From: Streptosporangium subroseum
GTDB lineage: Bacteria > Actinomycetota > Actinomycetes > Streptosporangiales > Streptosporangiaceae
Direction of reading: 5' to 3'
Assembly (NCBI RefSeq): GCF_900188345.1
Contig: NZ_FZOD01000041.1
Span: 23,028 to 87,027, forward strand
Length of the DNA: 64,000 nucleotides
A program made the translations under genes and the position numbers. The notes under the pieces are model-generated. The model saw only the letters and a list, made by a program, of their open reading frames with translations. It did no database searches and was not told the DNA's origin. Below are positions 37,102 through 45,632 of the stretch, one piece after another (position 1 is the stretch's first letter; each line of letters opens with the position of its first letter).

Positions 37102-37986
37102 TCAGTGGCAGGCGTGCGAGACGTTGTCCGCGTGGATGCCGGTGAACAGGTCGTCTTCGGGAAGCTCGACATCCACGAGCGATCGGGCCAGATGGTAGTC
37201 CTCGGTCGGCCAGATCTCACGCTGCAGGTCACGCGGGCAGACGAAGAAGGAGCCGTCGGGGTCGACCTGGGTGGCGTGCGCGAGCAGCGCCTCGTCGCGG
37301 GCCTCGAAGTAGTCGCCGCAGGGAACCTTGGTGGTCACCGGCCACTTCTGCGGGCGGTCTTCCCACCGGGAGATCCAGTCGGCGTAGGGGGAGCCGATGC
37401 CGCGTGAGGTCATCGCCTCGTGCAGCGCCTCGAACCGCTCCTTGGTGAAGCCCATCTGGTAGTAGAGCTTCAGGGGCTGCCAGGGCTCCCCGGCCTCCGG
37501 GTAGCGGTCGGGGTCGCCGGCGGCCTCGAAGGCCTCCACCGAGACGCGGTTGGTCATGATGTGGTCGGGGTGCGGGTAACCGCCGTCGTCGTCGTAGGTG
37601 AGGATGACGTGCGGCCTGAACTCGCGTACGGCGGCGACCAGCGGCGCGGAGGCGATCTCGAGCGGCTGGACGGCGAAGCAGCCCTCGGGCAGCGGCTCGC
37701 TCTCGTCCTCCGGCAGGCCGGAGTCGACGAATCCCATGAAACGCTGCTGCACACCGAGGATCTCCCGTGCGCGCTCCATCTCCAGTCGCCGGACCTCGCC
37801 GATGTTCTCAAGGATGTCAGGGCGATCCATCTTGGGATTCAGGATCGAACCGCGTTCACCCCCGGTGAGGGTGCAGACCAGCACGTCCATGCCTTCCGCG
37901 ACATAGCGCGCCATGGTGGCCGCGCCCTTACTCGACTCGTCGTCGGGATGCGCGTGAACGGCCATCAGCCTCAGCGGTGCACTCAC
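37102..37986 (-). CDS. mca: Mycothiol S-conjugate amidase
   Basis: 294 residues of the LmbE/MshB metal-dependent deacetylase fold. The zinc motif is AVHAHPDDES near the N-terminus and HPDH (PHPDHIMTNRV) in the middle, and the C-terminal domain has the Mca-type length. It cleaves mycothiol conjugates to mercapturic acids for detoxification, indicating a mycothiol-making actinobacterium. The start codon is at 37986. It diverges from DUF4307-greA. A perfect CATGTC-TC-GACATG hairpin sits 60 bases upstream. Confidence 0.93.
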   Translation of the reverse strand: MSAPLRLMAVHAHPDDESSKGAATMARYVAEGMDVLVCTLTGGERGSILNPKMDRPDILENIGEVRRLEMERAREILGVQQRFMGFVDSGLPEDESEPLPEGCFAVQPLEIASAPLVAAVREFRPHVILTYDDDGGYPHPDHIMTNRVSVEAFEAAGDPDRYPEAGEPWQPLKLYYQMGFTKERFEALHEAMTSRGIGSPYADWISRWEDRPQKWPVTTKVPCGDYFEARDEALLAHATQVDPDGSFFVCPRDLQREIWPTEDYHLARSLVDVELPEDDLFTGIHADNVSHACH

Positions 37987-38208
37987 GGGCTCGATGTCTC
38001 CTCTATGTCGGTTGCGCTCGGGTCTTCGCTTGCCTCGCGGACGTCATGTCTCGACATGCCGTTCGCCTCGCTCGCTCGTGCCGCACCGCTCCCTGGGCTT
38101 AAGTCACTCTAGGAAGAGGTTAGTTTCTCTTGGGCGGTCGCGAGGGCGAGGCCCCCGCGAGGGACAATTGTCTCGGACAACACCGAGGTAGTGCAGGGAG
38201 ATTCCGTC

Positions 38209-38637
38209 ATGGCCACCAGCGAGGCCGAGAAGGGCCGTCATGACGGCCCGATCCTTGGCACCCCGGGCGACTTCCCCGATCGTCCGGAACGCAAGGGGCG
38301 CTTCGTCGTGCACGTCGTGATCGCGATCCTCTGCGCCGTGTGCGCAGGTGGGTGGGGTTATGTGATGTGGGCGGCGGGAGGTGACACTGAAGTCAGCAAC
38401 CAAGTCATTGCTTTTGATGCCAGCAGCGGTGATTCTGTGCAAATCACCTTCGAAGTGAGCAAGCCAACCGACCGGGCTGTGCTGTGCCAGCTCCAGGCCA
38501 CGGATGTCAACCACGTGGAGGTGGGGAGCCGTGAGGTCAATATTCCACCTGGTGAGGGATATGTTCGGCTTACCGAACGGCTAGAGACCAGTGCCCCGGC
38601 TACTTCGGGTGCCGTGCACTACTGCTATCTCGTATAG
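38209..38637 (+). CDS. DUF4307 membrane protein
   Basis: 142 residues: acidic/basic N-terminus, one membrane helix (VHVVIAILCAVCAGGWGYVM) and an extracytoplasmic beta-rich domain. This is the DUF4307 family that sits next to greA and mca in actinobacteria. ATG 38209 has GGGAGATT upstream. The function is unknown. It is followed by greA at 120 bases on the same strand, and the low-GC spacing between them probably holds the greA promoter. Confidence 0.82.
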   Translation: MATSEAEKGRHDGPILGTPGDFPDRPERKGRFVVHVVIAILCAVCAGGWGYVMWAAGGDTEVSNQVIAFDASSGDSVQITFEVSKPTDRAVLCQLQATDVNHVEVGSREVNIPPGEGYVRLTERLETSAPATSGAVHYCYLV

Positions 38638-38757
38638 TGAGACATTTGGGGAAGCGTTTGAGCGGTTAACTTGTTAGCCTTTCGAAATTCGACCGCCCGC
38701 TACCCAGATCATCCGCTACACCAGAACGAAGCCCCCAAGAGGAAGCAAGGAGAACCC

Positions 38758-39258
38758 GTGGCCGACTCCCACAACGAGAGCGTCACCTGGCTCACTCAGG
38801 AGGCGTACGACCGCCTGAAGGCGGAGTTCGAATACCTCTCGGGGCCCGGGCGCACCGACATCGCCAAGAAGATCGAAGACGCCCGCGAAGAGGGCGACCT
38901 GAAGGAGAACGGCGGCTACCACGCCGCCAAGGACGAGCAGGGCAAGATGGAAGCCCGCATCTACCATCTCCATCAGATCATCGAGAACGCCCGGGTGGGC
39001 GAGGCGCCCCGCACCGAAGGTGTGGTGGGCCCCGGAATGACCGTCACCGTCAGTTTCCAGGGCGACGACGAAGAGGTCACCTTCCTGCTCGCCTCCCGTG
39101 AGGAGAGCGGCGCCCCGATCGACGTCTACTCGCCCAAGTCGCCGCTTGGCGCGGCGATCAACGGCAAGAAGATCGGCGAGAAGGCCTCCTACACGATGCC
39201 GAACGGCCGCTCCAACACGGTCGAGATTCTTGAGGCCGTGCCGTACATCGGTAACTGA
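38758..39258 (+). CDS. greA: Transcription elongation factor GreA
   Basis: 166 residues with the N-terminal coiled-coil (LTQEAYDRLKAEFEYL … REEGDLKENGGYHAAKDEQG, holding the acidic tip DLKEN) and C-terminal domain (GMTVTVSFQGDDEEVTFLLA). GreA rescues backtracked RNA polymerase by stimulating transcript cleavage. GTG 38758 has AAGGAG five bases upstream. A strong terminator hairpin follows. Confidence 0.96.
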   Translation: MADSHNESVTWLTQEAYDRLKAEFEYLSGPGRTDIAKKIEDAREEGDLKENGGYHAAKDEQGKMEARIYHLHQIIENARVGEAPRTEGVVGPGMTVTVSFQGDDEEVTFLLASREESGAPIDVYSPKSPLGAAINGKKIGEKASYTMPNGRSNTVEILEAVPYIGN

Positions 39259-39275
39259 CCTCACCCGAATCCAGT

Positions 39276-39305
39276 GATCCGCCGGGGCCCTGGTCCCGGC
39301 GGATC
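39276..39305 (+). terminator. greA terminator hairpin
   Basis: GATCCGCCGGG (39276-39286) and CCCGGCGGATC (39295-39305) form a perfect 11-base stem around an eight-base loop, starting 17 bases after the greA stop. No T-run follows. Confidence 0.75.
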
Positions 39306-39439
39306 GTCGTGTGTCCGAAGGGCTTCATCCGGCGTGTGATCGTGTCGAAGATAAGACGCTTTTCGGTGGATTCGCGTGCATTATGGCTCGGTGTACGGCA
39401 CCCTCGTATGGCTGACTCCGGACGGGAAGGGGAGACATC

Positions 39440-40747
39440 GTGTTCGATCGGCGGACGCGTGTCTCCGGCCTGATCCGTGAGGCCCGCCAGGATCTGGCAT
39501 ATCGCCCCCGGGTGAAGTACGGCCACCGCGCCATCCACATCATGAGACGGGCCGTCCCCGTCATCTCGGTCCTCGTCGTCACCGTGCTGGCCGCCGATCT
39601 GATGATCCTGGTGCAGCTGTCAGGGCGGAGCTCGGAGGCGGTCGCCCTGCGCCGTTCCGTCGTCGCTCAGCCCACCGGGCCCGCCCAGCCCGTACGACGC
39701 GCACAGGACGGCCTGGTCGAGACCCGGCCCACGCAGGCCGCCGCTCCGCCGCCGGTGGCCCCGCTGACCGCGATCCGGCGGCCGCACCTGTTCATCGTCG
39801 CGAACAAGCCGCTCAGCCCGGCCGTGGTAGCGAAGATCACCAAGACCAGGGGGGTGCGGTCGGTGGAGCGCGCCGACGCCGCCGAGGTGACGCTGGACGG
39901 CAAGCGGGTGCAGACGCTCGGGGTGAACCCCTCGACCTTCCGCGCGTACACCCCCAAGCCGACCGCGGGGTCCGACAGGCTCTGGCGCAACGTCTCCGCC
40001 GGGGAGGTCGCGGTCTCCTTCGTCCTCGGCAACGACGGCGGCATGCCGCTGGGCAAGACCTTCACCACCGCCAGGCGGACGCTGCGGGTGGGGGCCTACG
40101 CCACAATGGGCATGGGCTCCATCGACGCGGTGGTCTCCAAGCCGACCGCACGCGCGCTGGGCATCCCGGAGAACAACGCGCTGGTGGTGAGCGCTCCGCA
40201 GGTCGACTCCGGCGCGCTGCGCAGCACCCTGCTGAGGATCCTGCCCAGGGGCGGTCAGATCGCGGTGATCAATCCCGTGCTGAAGTCTCCCGAGGCTCCC
40301 GGCCAGGCGGTGAATCCTGGCCGCACGGTGTGGCCGGCGGACGCCTTCCTGGCCGCGCCGCAGATCAAGACCGTCCTCACCGCCGCGGTCAGCAAGCTCG
40401 GCCGTCCTTACGTGTGGGGCGCCGAGGGACCCGACTCCTTCGACTGCTCGGGGCTGGTCCAGTGGGCCTACGCCCAGGCGGGCATCACGGTGCCCCGGGT
40501 GACGCACCAGCAGTTCGTCTCGGGTCCGCAGATTCCGTTCGACCAGGCCCAGCCGGGAGACCTGTTGTTCTGGCGGAACGACCCCACCAACCCCGGCTAC
40601 GTCTCTCACGTGGCGATCTACTGGGGTGACGGCAAGATGCTGCACGCCCCCAGGACCGGAGACGTGGTCAAGATCGTCCCCGTCAGCACCCGCAACTTCG
40701 CCGGTGTCGTGCGGATCAGCCCCGGGGTCGCCGCCCAGGTCCGCTAG
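39440..40747 (+). CDS. NlpC/P60 cell-wall hydrolase
   Basis: 435 residues. A membrane helix (VPVISVLVVTVLAADLMILV) anchors it, a 250-residue middle part has no clear family, and the C-terminal NlpC/P60 domain has Cys in PDSFDCSGLVQW, His in YVSHVAIYWGD and the third residue in MLHAPRTGD. It should cut gamma-D-glutamyl-meso-DAP bonds in peptidoglycan. GTG 39440 has GGGGAG five bases upstream. It is followed by a convergent TetR gene with only seven bases between the stops. Confidence 0.87.
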   Translation: MFDRRTRVSGLIREARQDLAYRPRVKYGHRAIHIMRRAVPVISVLVVTVLAADLMILVQLSGRSSEAVALRRSVVAQPTGPAQPVRRAQDGLVETRPTQAAAPPPVAPLTAIRRPHLFIVANKPLSPAVVAKITKTRGVRSVERADAAEVTLDGKRVQTLGVNPSTFRAYTPKPTAGSDRLWRNVSAGEVAVSFVLGNDGGMPLGKTFTTARRTLRVGAYATMGMGSIDAVVSKPTARALGIPENNALVVSAPQVDSGALRSTLLRILPRGGQIAVINPVLKSPEAPGQAVNPGRTVWPADAFLAAPQIKTVLTAAVSKLGRPYVWGAEGPDSFDCSGLVQWAYAQAGITVPRVTHQQFVSGPQIPFDQAQPGDLLFWRNDPTNPGYVSHVAIYWGDGKMLHAPRTGDVVKIVPVSTRNFAGVVRISPGVAAQVR

Positions 40748-40754
40748 GAGCGGC

Positions 40755-41351
40755 CTAGAGGGGCAGACCGGCCGCGAGGTGGGCGAGGGCCGTGTCCATG
40801 AGCTCCGGCAGGTTCTCCGTCGGATTCCCGGCCCAGCGGGTGATCGCGGTGATCATGACGCCGATCACGGCCGCCGCGAAGGTCTGGACCGCGAAGTCGC
40901 CGGCGTCGCGGCCGGTGCGGGAGGCGACCTCCGCGCAGATCATCGCGTGCGTGTCGACGGCGTTCTGGAGCTGTCTGGCGCGCAGCGCGGGCACCGAGAA
41001 GATGAGCCGTGCCCGGATGGAGACCTTCTCGAACTCGGCGGGGGTGAATCCGCCGAACGCCGTCCGTACGGCCTGCCTGAAGGTGCCGATCAGCGGTGTG
41101 CCGGGAGGGACCTCGCGGAACAGGGCGAGGGTCAGGGGGCCGTACTCGTCCTGCACGACCACGTCTTCCTTGGTCGGGAAGTAACGGAAGAACGTGCTCG
41201 GCGACACCTCCGCGGCCTCGGCGATCTGCTCGACGGTCGTGGCCTCGTAGCCCTGCTGGACGAACAGGCGCAACGCGTGCTCCTGGATCGTCCAGCGGGT
41301 CTTCGCCTTCTTGCGTTCGCGCAGTCCCTCGGCGCGCGGAGGTGAGCTCAT
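40755..41351 (-). CDS. TetR-family regulator
   Basis: 198 residues with the TetR N-terminal helix-turn-helix (LFVQQGYEATTVEQIAEAAE; VSPSTFFRYFPTKEDVV) and an all-helical C-terminal domain for a ligand. It is divergent from the ribbon-helix-helix-like gene, so it may control that and itself. ATG 41351 (MSSPPRAEG) is uncertain: in-frame starts at 41381 and 41387 exist, none with a clear ribosome binding site. The ligand is unknown. Confidence 0.85.
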   Translation of the reverse strand: MSSPPRAEGLRERKKAKTRWTIQEHALRLFVQQGYEATTVEQIAEAAEVSPSTFFRYFPTKEDVVVQDEYGPLTLALFREVPPGTPLIGTFRQAVRTAFGGFTPAEFEKVSIRARLIFSVPALRARQLQNAVDTHAMICAEVASRTGRDAGDFAVQTFAAAVIGVMITAITRWAGNPTENLPELMDTALAHLAAGLPL

Positions 41352-41445
41352 GCGCTGATTCTCGCGCTCGGCGACGCTCATGAACACCGCCGCGCGTACT
41401 CACGTCATCGCCGATACACGATGCTGGCATCTTCAACTAAAGCGT

Positions 41446-41461
41446 TGTAATCTAAATTACA
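41446..41461. promoter_or_regulatory. 16-bp palindrome at the start codon of the RHH-like gene
   Basis: TGTAAT and ATTACA flank CTAA as perfect inverted repeats; the last base is the A of the ATG at 41461. Such a site over the start codon is compatible with leaderless transcription and autorepression, or with a site for the divergent TetR protein. Confidence 0.5.
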
Positions 41462-41988
41462 TGGAAAACGATGAAGCAGCGGCGAAGCTGCGAGGCTGGT
41501 TCCTGGGGCGACTGCCCGAGGAGTGGTTCGAAGGCCAGCCGGAGATCGTGCTGGACCGTGAGGAGATCACGGTGGTCGGCAGGCTCCAGGCGCCCGTGCT
41601 CGGCGAGGACGCCTCCGAGGTGGAGCGGACCGCCGCCATGGAGGGCGGCATCCAGCGCTTCCGGGAGGAGACCAGGGAGCGCCGCATCGAGATCGCGCTG
41701 GAGGCGGAACACCGCTTTCGCAGGAAGGTTTCCTGGGGGATCGCCGTCGGTGAGGAGACGGTGATGTTCACCACACTGTCGATCCCCGTCATGACCCGGC
41801 TGCGCCAGTCCGAGCGCCGGGTTCTGGACACGCTCGTCGCCGCCGGAGTGGCCCGCAGTCGGAGCGACGCGCTCGCCTGGTGCGTGCGCCTGGTGGGCAA
41901 CCACACCGACACCTGGCTCACCGATTTGCGGGACGCGCTTCAACACGTGGACCGCGTTCGCGCCGCGGGCCCCGACGTGAATTCCTGA
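41461..41988 (+). CDS. Ribbon-helix-helix-like protein of unknown role
   Basis: 175 residues. The N-terminal part is acidic and unrecognised (WFLGRLPEEWFEGQPEIVLD); the C-terminal part, VMTRLRQSERRVLDTLVAAG and VARSRSDALAWCVRLV, reads like a ribbon-helix-helix DNA-binding module. If so, the protein is a possible autoregulator: a TGTAAT-CTAA-ATTACA palindrome covers its start codon, and no Shine-Dalgarno is present. It is divergent from a TetR gene and lies 290 bases upstream of pckG. Confidence 0.6.
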   Translation: MENDEAAAKLRGWFLGRLPEEWFEGQPEIVLDREEITVVGRLQAPVLGEDASEVERTAAMEGGIQRFREETRERRIEIALEAEHRFRRKVSWGIAVGEETVMFTTLSIPVMTRLRQSERRVLDTLVAAGVARSRSDALAWCVRLVGNHTDTWLTDLRDALQHVDRVRAAGPDVNS

Positions 41989-42014
41989 GTCTGGGCAGGG
42001 GAAATAGCCGCGCA

Positions 42015-42213
42015 ATTGGTCTGAACCTGTTGATTGATTGGTTTAGACCTTTGTGATTGGCCTATACCACTGCGGGGACGGCTTTTTTTAATCGCACTTC
42101 TTTTGGGTAGGTCTCCTCAACATCGCGGCCACTGCCAGCCCGTATGCCCGACAGGGCAGGGGGATTGGCAACGCCGAGACGCCAATCCTGCAAATTCACT
42201 GGTCTATGCCAAT
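42015..42213. promoter_or_regulatory. Four DasR-box-like direct repeats upstream of pckG
   Basis: Four 16-mers of the form ATTGGTCTGAACC, ATTGGTTTAGACC, ATTGGCCTATACC and ACTGGTCTATGCC lie at 42015, 42037, 42056 and 42198. Against the DasR (GntR/HutC) box ACTGGTCTAGACCACT, recalled from Streptomyces, they match about 11, 12, 13 and 13 of 16. They lie between the RHH-like gene and pckG. Confidence 0.5.
42162..42188. promoter_or_regulatory. Hairpin in the pckG leader
   Basis: GGATTGGC (42162-42169) and GCCAATCC (42181-42188) form a perfect eight-base stem with an 11-base loop, about 90 bases upstream of the pckG start and between the third and fourth DasR-like repeats. Confidence 0.35.
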
Positions 42214-42278
42214 TGGATTGTGTGCGGTTTGGTGGTCAATGATGTTTTGGCCCTGAGAAATGCAAAGGAGCCCCAGCA

Positions 42279-44078
42279 GTGTCTCTTACCATGGACGTGA
42301 CCGCCCTGAGCCCGACCACCCATACCGAGCTGGTCGCGTGGGTCAGAGAGATCGCCGAGCTGACCCAGCCGGATCGGATCGAGTGGTGTGACGGCTCCGA
42401 GGCCGAGTGGACCCGCCTGACGAATCTGCTGGTCGAGCAGGGAACCTTCACGCGTCTGGCCAAGCGGCAGAACAGTTTCCACGCGGCCTCCGATCCCAGC
42501 GACGTCGCCCGGGTCGAGGACCGTACCTACATCTGTTCCGAGCGCGAAGAGGACGCGGGGCCGACCAACAACTGGATCGCCCCCGCCGAGATGCGCCGGA
42601 CCTTCGGGGAGATCTTCCAGGGCAGCATGCGCGGCCGGACCATGTACGTCGTGCCGTTCTGCATGGGCCCGCTGGGCGGTGACATCTCCCAGCTCGGCGT
42701 CGAGATCACCGACTCGCCCTACGTGGCCGTGTCGATGCGCGTCATGACCCGCATGGGAGATGAGGCCCTGCGGCTCATCGAGGAGCGCGGCGACTACGTG
42801 AAGGCCGTGCACTCGGTCGGCGCCCCGCTGGAGCCCGGCCAGGATGACGTGCCATGGCCGTGCAACTCCACCAAGTACATCAGCCACTTCCCCGAGACCC
42901 GCGAGATCTGGTCGTACGGCTCCGGCTACGGAGGCAACGCCCTGCTCGGCAAGAAGTGCTACGCGCTGCGCATCGCCAGCACGATGGCCCGCGACGAGGG
43001 CTGGCTCGCCGAGCACATGCTCATCCTCAAGCTCACCCCGCCCTCGGGAGAGACCCGTTACGTCGCGGCGGCGTTCCCGAGCGCGTGCGGCAAGACGAAC
43101 CTGGCCATGCTCCAGCCGACCATCCCGGGCTGGAAGGTCGAGACGATCGGCGACGACATCGCCTGGATGCGCTTCGGCGACGACGGCCGCCTGTACGCCA
43201 TCAACCCCGAAGCGGGTTTCTTCGGCGTCGCCCCCGGCACCGGCGAGTCCACCAACGCCAACGCGATCAAGACGCTCTGGGGCAACAGCATCTTCACCAA
43301 CGTCGCCCTCACCGACGACGGCGACGTGTGGTGGGAGGGCCTCACCGACGAGCCCCCGGCGCACCTGACCGACTGGAAGGGCCGCGACTGGACCCCGGAC
43401 AGCGACGAGCCCGCCGCCCACCCGAACTCCCGGTTCACCACCCCCGCGGGCCAGTGCCCGATCATCGCCCCCGAGTGGCAGGACCCCAAGGGCGTGCCGA
43501 TCTCCGCGATCCTGTTCGGCGGGCGCCGCGCCAGCGCGATCCCGCTGGTGAGCGAGTCGCTGAGCTGGCAGCACGGCGTCTTCACCGGAGCCAACGTCGC
43601 CTCCGAGAAGACCGCCGCGGCCGAGGGCAAGGTCGGCGAGCTGCGCCGCGATCCGTTCGCGATGCTGCCGTTCTGCGGATACAACATGGGCGACTACTTC
43701 GCCCACTGGATCAAGATGGGCCAGCGGAAGAACGTCCGGCTGCCGCGCATCTACTACGTGAACTGGTTCCGCAAGAACGACGCCGGCACGTTCATCTGGC
43801 CGGGCTTCGGCGAGAACAGCCGCGTGCTCAAGTGGATCGTCGAGCGCCTCAACGGTGAGGCCGAGGCCGTGCGCACGCCGATCGGCCTGCTCCCCGCCGC
43901 GCTCGACACCGAGGGCCTGGACATCTCCGACGAGGACCTGCGGACCCTGCTGAGCGTCGACAGGGAGACCTGGAAGGAGGAGGCGTCGCTGATGCCCGCC
44001 TTCTTCGAGACCTTCGGCGACCGCTTCCCCAGGGAACTCTGGGACGAGTACAACGCGCTCGTCGAACGGCTGGGCTGA
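42279..44078 (+). CDS. pckG: Phosphoenolpyruvate carboxykinase (GTP)
   Basis: 599 residues, complete GTP-type PEPCK. The P-loop-like kinase-1 motif is SACGKTN; the catalytic loop and PEP-binding residues appear in GPLGGDISQLG and GFFGVAPGTGE. It converts oxaloacetate to PEP, the first dedicated step of gluconeogenesis. GTG 42279 is chosen because AAAGGAG is eight bases upstream; ATG 42291 would be 20 bases away. The upstream region carries four DasR-box-like repeats, fitting catabolite or amino-sugar control. A 14-bp-stem terminator follows. Confidence 0.96.
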   Translation: MSLTMDVTALSPTTHTELVAWVREIAELTQPDRIEWCDGSEAEWTRLTNLLVEQGTFTRLAKRQNSFHAASDPSDVARVEDRTYICSEREEDAGPTNNWIAPAEMRRTFGEIFQGSMRGRTMYVVPFCMGPLGGDISQLGVEITDSPYVAVSMRVMTRMGDEALRLIEERGDYVKAVHSVGAPLEPGQDDVPWPCNSTKYISHFPETREIWSYGSGYGGNALLGKKCYALRIASTMARDEGWLAEHMLILKLTPPSGETRYVAAAFPSACGKTNLAMLQPTIPGWKVETIGDDIAWMRFGDDGRLYAINPEAGFFGVAPGTGESTNANAIKTLWGNSIFTNVALTDDGDVWWEGLTDEPPAHLTDWKGRDWTPDSDEPAAHPNSRFTTPAGQCPIIAPEWQDPKGVPISAILFGGRRASAIPLVSESLSWQHGVFTGANVASEKTAAAEGKVGELRRDPFAMLPFCGYNMGDYFAHWIKMGQRKNVRLPRIYYVNWFRKNDAGTFIWPGFGENSRVLKWIVERLNGEAEAVRTPIGLLPAALDTEGLDISDEDLRTLLSVDRETWKEEASLMPAFFETFGDRFPRELWDEYNALVERLG

Positions 44079-44084
44079 TCCCGG

Positions 44085-44120
44085 GGTCGCCGTGCCCCGC
44101 TCCCGGGGGGCACGGCGACC
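44085..44120 (+). terminator. pckG terminator hairpin
   Basis: GGTCGCCGTGCCCC (44085-44098) pairs perfectly with GGGGCACGGCGACC (44107-44120) over an eight-base loop, seven bases after the pckG stop. Confidence 0.8.
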
Positions 44121-44150
44121 GCGCGATGCCTCTTCGGGCTGGGAAGTTAT

Positions 44151-44250
44151 GAAAGGCGGTGCCTCCCCGGCATGGACAGGAGAGGCGGTGCTCCTCGGTC
44201 AAGAGAGCCATGAGAGGCGGTGCCCTCCCGGCCAGGAGAGAAGGGCGATC
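44151..44250. repeat. Approximate 30-bp tandem repeat (three copies)
   Basis: GAAAGGCGGTGC at 44151, GAGAGGCGGTGC at 44180 and 44212 start three degenerate copies of 29-32 bp in the gap after pckG. No other feature lies in 44121-44426. Confidence 0.55.
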
Positions 44251-44426
44251 GGCCGGCTTCCGCCCTGACTCCGTACCGGCCCTTCGGCACGGGTCACGAC
44301 CGGTGACCCCGGTCGCCCGGGACGGCTCGCGATAGTTGTGGCGGTTGAGGGGAAACTTCCCGGGGTCTGTGAGCGTCTATCAGGACAAGATGGGCGCGAG
44401 CCCTTCTTTCCCCTGGGGAGACGGGT

Positions 44427-45410
44427 ATGCAGGCGATCCCGTACGTCGTAGTAATCGTCCTCATTCTGATAGTCGGCTTCGCAAGGGTGGCGCTGCGCCG
44501 TGAGCACCGCCGGGTGCGTTCGGCCGTGACCCACCACCGCGGTGAGATGACCCCGTACGAGCTCGCCTACCTGGCGGGCGGGCCGCGCCGGGTGCTCAAC
44601 ACCGCGCTCGGCATGCTGGCCAGGACCGGCGCCATCCGGGTCTCACGAGGCGGCCAGGTCAGTCTCGTCGCCGGGACCCGCATCTCCCCCGATCCGGTCG
44701 AGCACGCCCTCCTGGAGGCCCTCCAGGTCCGTGGCGGCTCCTGCTCGGTGGGGGAGCTCCGCCGTACGGTGGCCGACGGCGACGCCATGAGCGGGCTGCG
44801 CTACCGCCTGATGGGCCTGGGCCTGATCGTGCCCGACGAGGCGCTCGGTCACGCGTGGAAGCTGCTGAACCGGCTTCTGATCCTCTCGGTGCTCGCCCTG
44901 GTCGTCAACGTGGGCATGCTGCTGGCAGGCATCTTCACGAGCTTCCCCGGGGTGGTGGTGCCGCTGCTCGGCGCCTTCATGGCACTCAGGGGCCTGGTCA
45001 CCTACTCCAACGAGAAGCGGGCGCTGCGCGGCATCCTGAGCCAGGCCGGGCGCGAGGCGCTCGACTCCGCCCGGCGGCTCCACGTGCGCGGCGCCCGCCC
45101 CATGGCCCCCGACCTGGCCTTCGCGGTCGGTGTTCCCGTCGCCCTGTACGGCCTGGGCGAGCTCGGAGACCCGACCCTGGAGGAGGAGCTCAAGCGCGAC
45201 AGCGGATACACCTCGACGACCGGATGCGCCGCCGGCTCCTGCGGAGGCGGCTCCTTCGGCTCGGGGGACGGCTCCTTCGGTTCCGGAGGCTGGGGCGGCG
45301 ACTCCGGAGGCTCGGGCGACTCGGGAGGCGGCTCGGGAGGCGACTCGGGTGGCGGGTCGAGCTGTGGCGGTGGCGGTGGCTGTGGAGGGGGCGGTTGCGG
45401 TGGCGGCTGA
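44427..45410 (+). CDS. TIGR04222-like membrane protein with Gly/Cys-rich tail
   Basis: 327 residues. One N-terminal helix (VVVIVLILIVGFA), a soluble winged-helix-like part (MTPYELAYLAGGPRRVLNTA … RTGAIRVSRGG), two central helices (LLILSVLALVVNVGMLL; GVVVPLLGAFMALRGLV), then a tail from residue 260 of Gly, Ser, Asp and Cys with Cys at about 267, 272, 313, 319 and 324. This is the TIGR04222 pattern (family assignment from memory). The tail resembles a RiPP core and the next gene is a DUF692/MNIO enzyme. ATG 44427 has GGGGAG upstream. Confidence 0.75.
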   Translation: MQAIPYVVVIVLILIVGFARVALRREHRRVRSAVTHHRGEMTPYELAYLAGGPRRVLNTALGMLARTGAIRVSRGGQVSLVAGTRISPDPVEHALLEALQVRGGSCSVGELRRTVADGDAMSGLRYRLMGLGLIVPDEALGHAWKLLNRLLILSVLALVVNVGMLLAGIFTSFPGVVVPLLGAFMALRGLVTYSNEKRALRGILSQAGREALDSARRLHVRGARPMAPDLAFAVGVPVALYGLGELGDPTLEEELKRDSGYTSTTGCAAGSCGGGSFGSGDGSFGSGGWGGDSGGSGDSGGGSGGDSGGGSSCGGGGGCGGGGCGGG

Positions 45411-45434
45411 GACCGGGACGGCCACGGAGGCACG

Positions 45435-45610
45435 CGGCCGGCTTGTACGGGAGATCAGGATGGTCGTCGTGGTACCCCACCGGTTCCTCAGGGCGATCAC
45501 GACGGCACCCGGTCGGCTTGTGCGGGAGATCGGGATGGTCGTCGTGGTACCCGACCGGTTCCTCAGGAAGGTCGAGATGGTCTCGATGGTGCCCGGTCGG
45601 CTCGTGCGGG
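45435..45610. repeat. 75/84-bp degenerate direct repeats in the RiPP-like locus
   Basis: CGGCCGGCTTGTACGGGAGA at 45435 recurs as CGGTCGGCTTGTGCGGGAGA at 45510 and, truncated, from 45594, with GGTCGTCGTGGTACC inside the first two. Spacings of 75 and 84 bases are multiples of three, so all frames stay open across it, giving spurious ORFs. It fills the gap between the Cys-tailed protein and the DUF692 gene. Confidence 0.65.
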
Positions 45611-45632
45611 CGACCGGAACGGGGGTGTGACG

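Noticed and set aside
45462..45630. 56-codon frame with repeated MVVVVP…RFLR peptide
   Set aside because: It has a plausible GGGAG before ATG, but it only translates the direct repeats, overlaps the MNIO start and has no related protein in the window.
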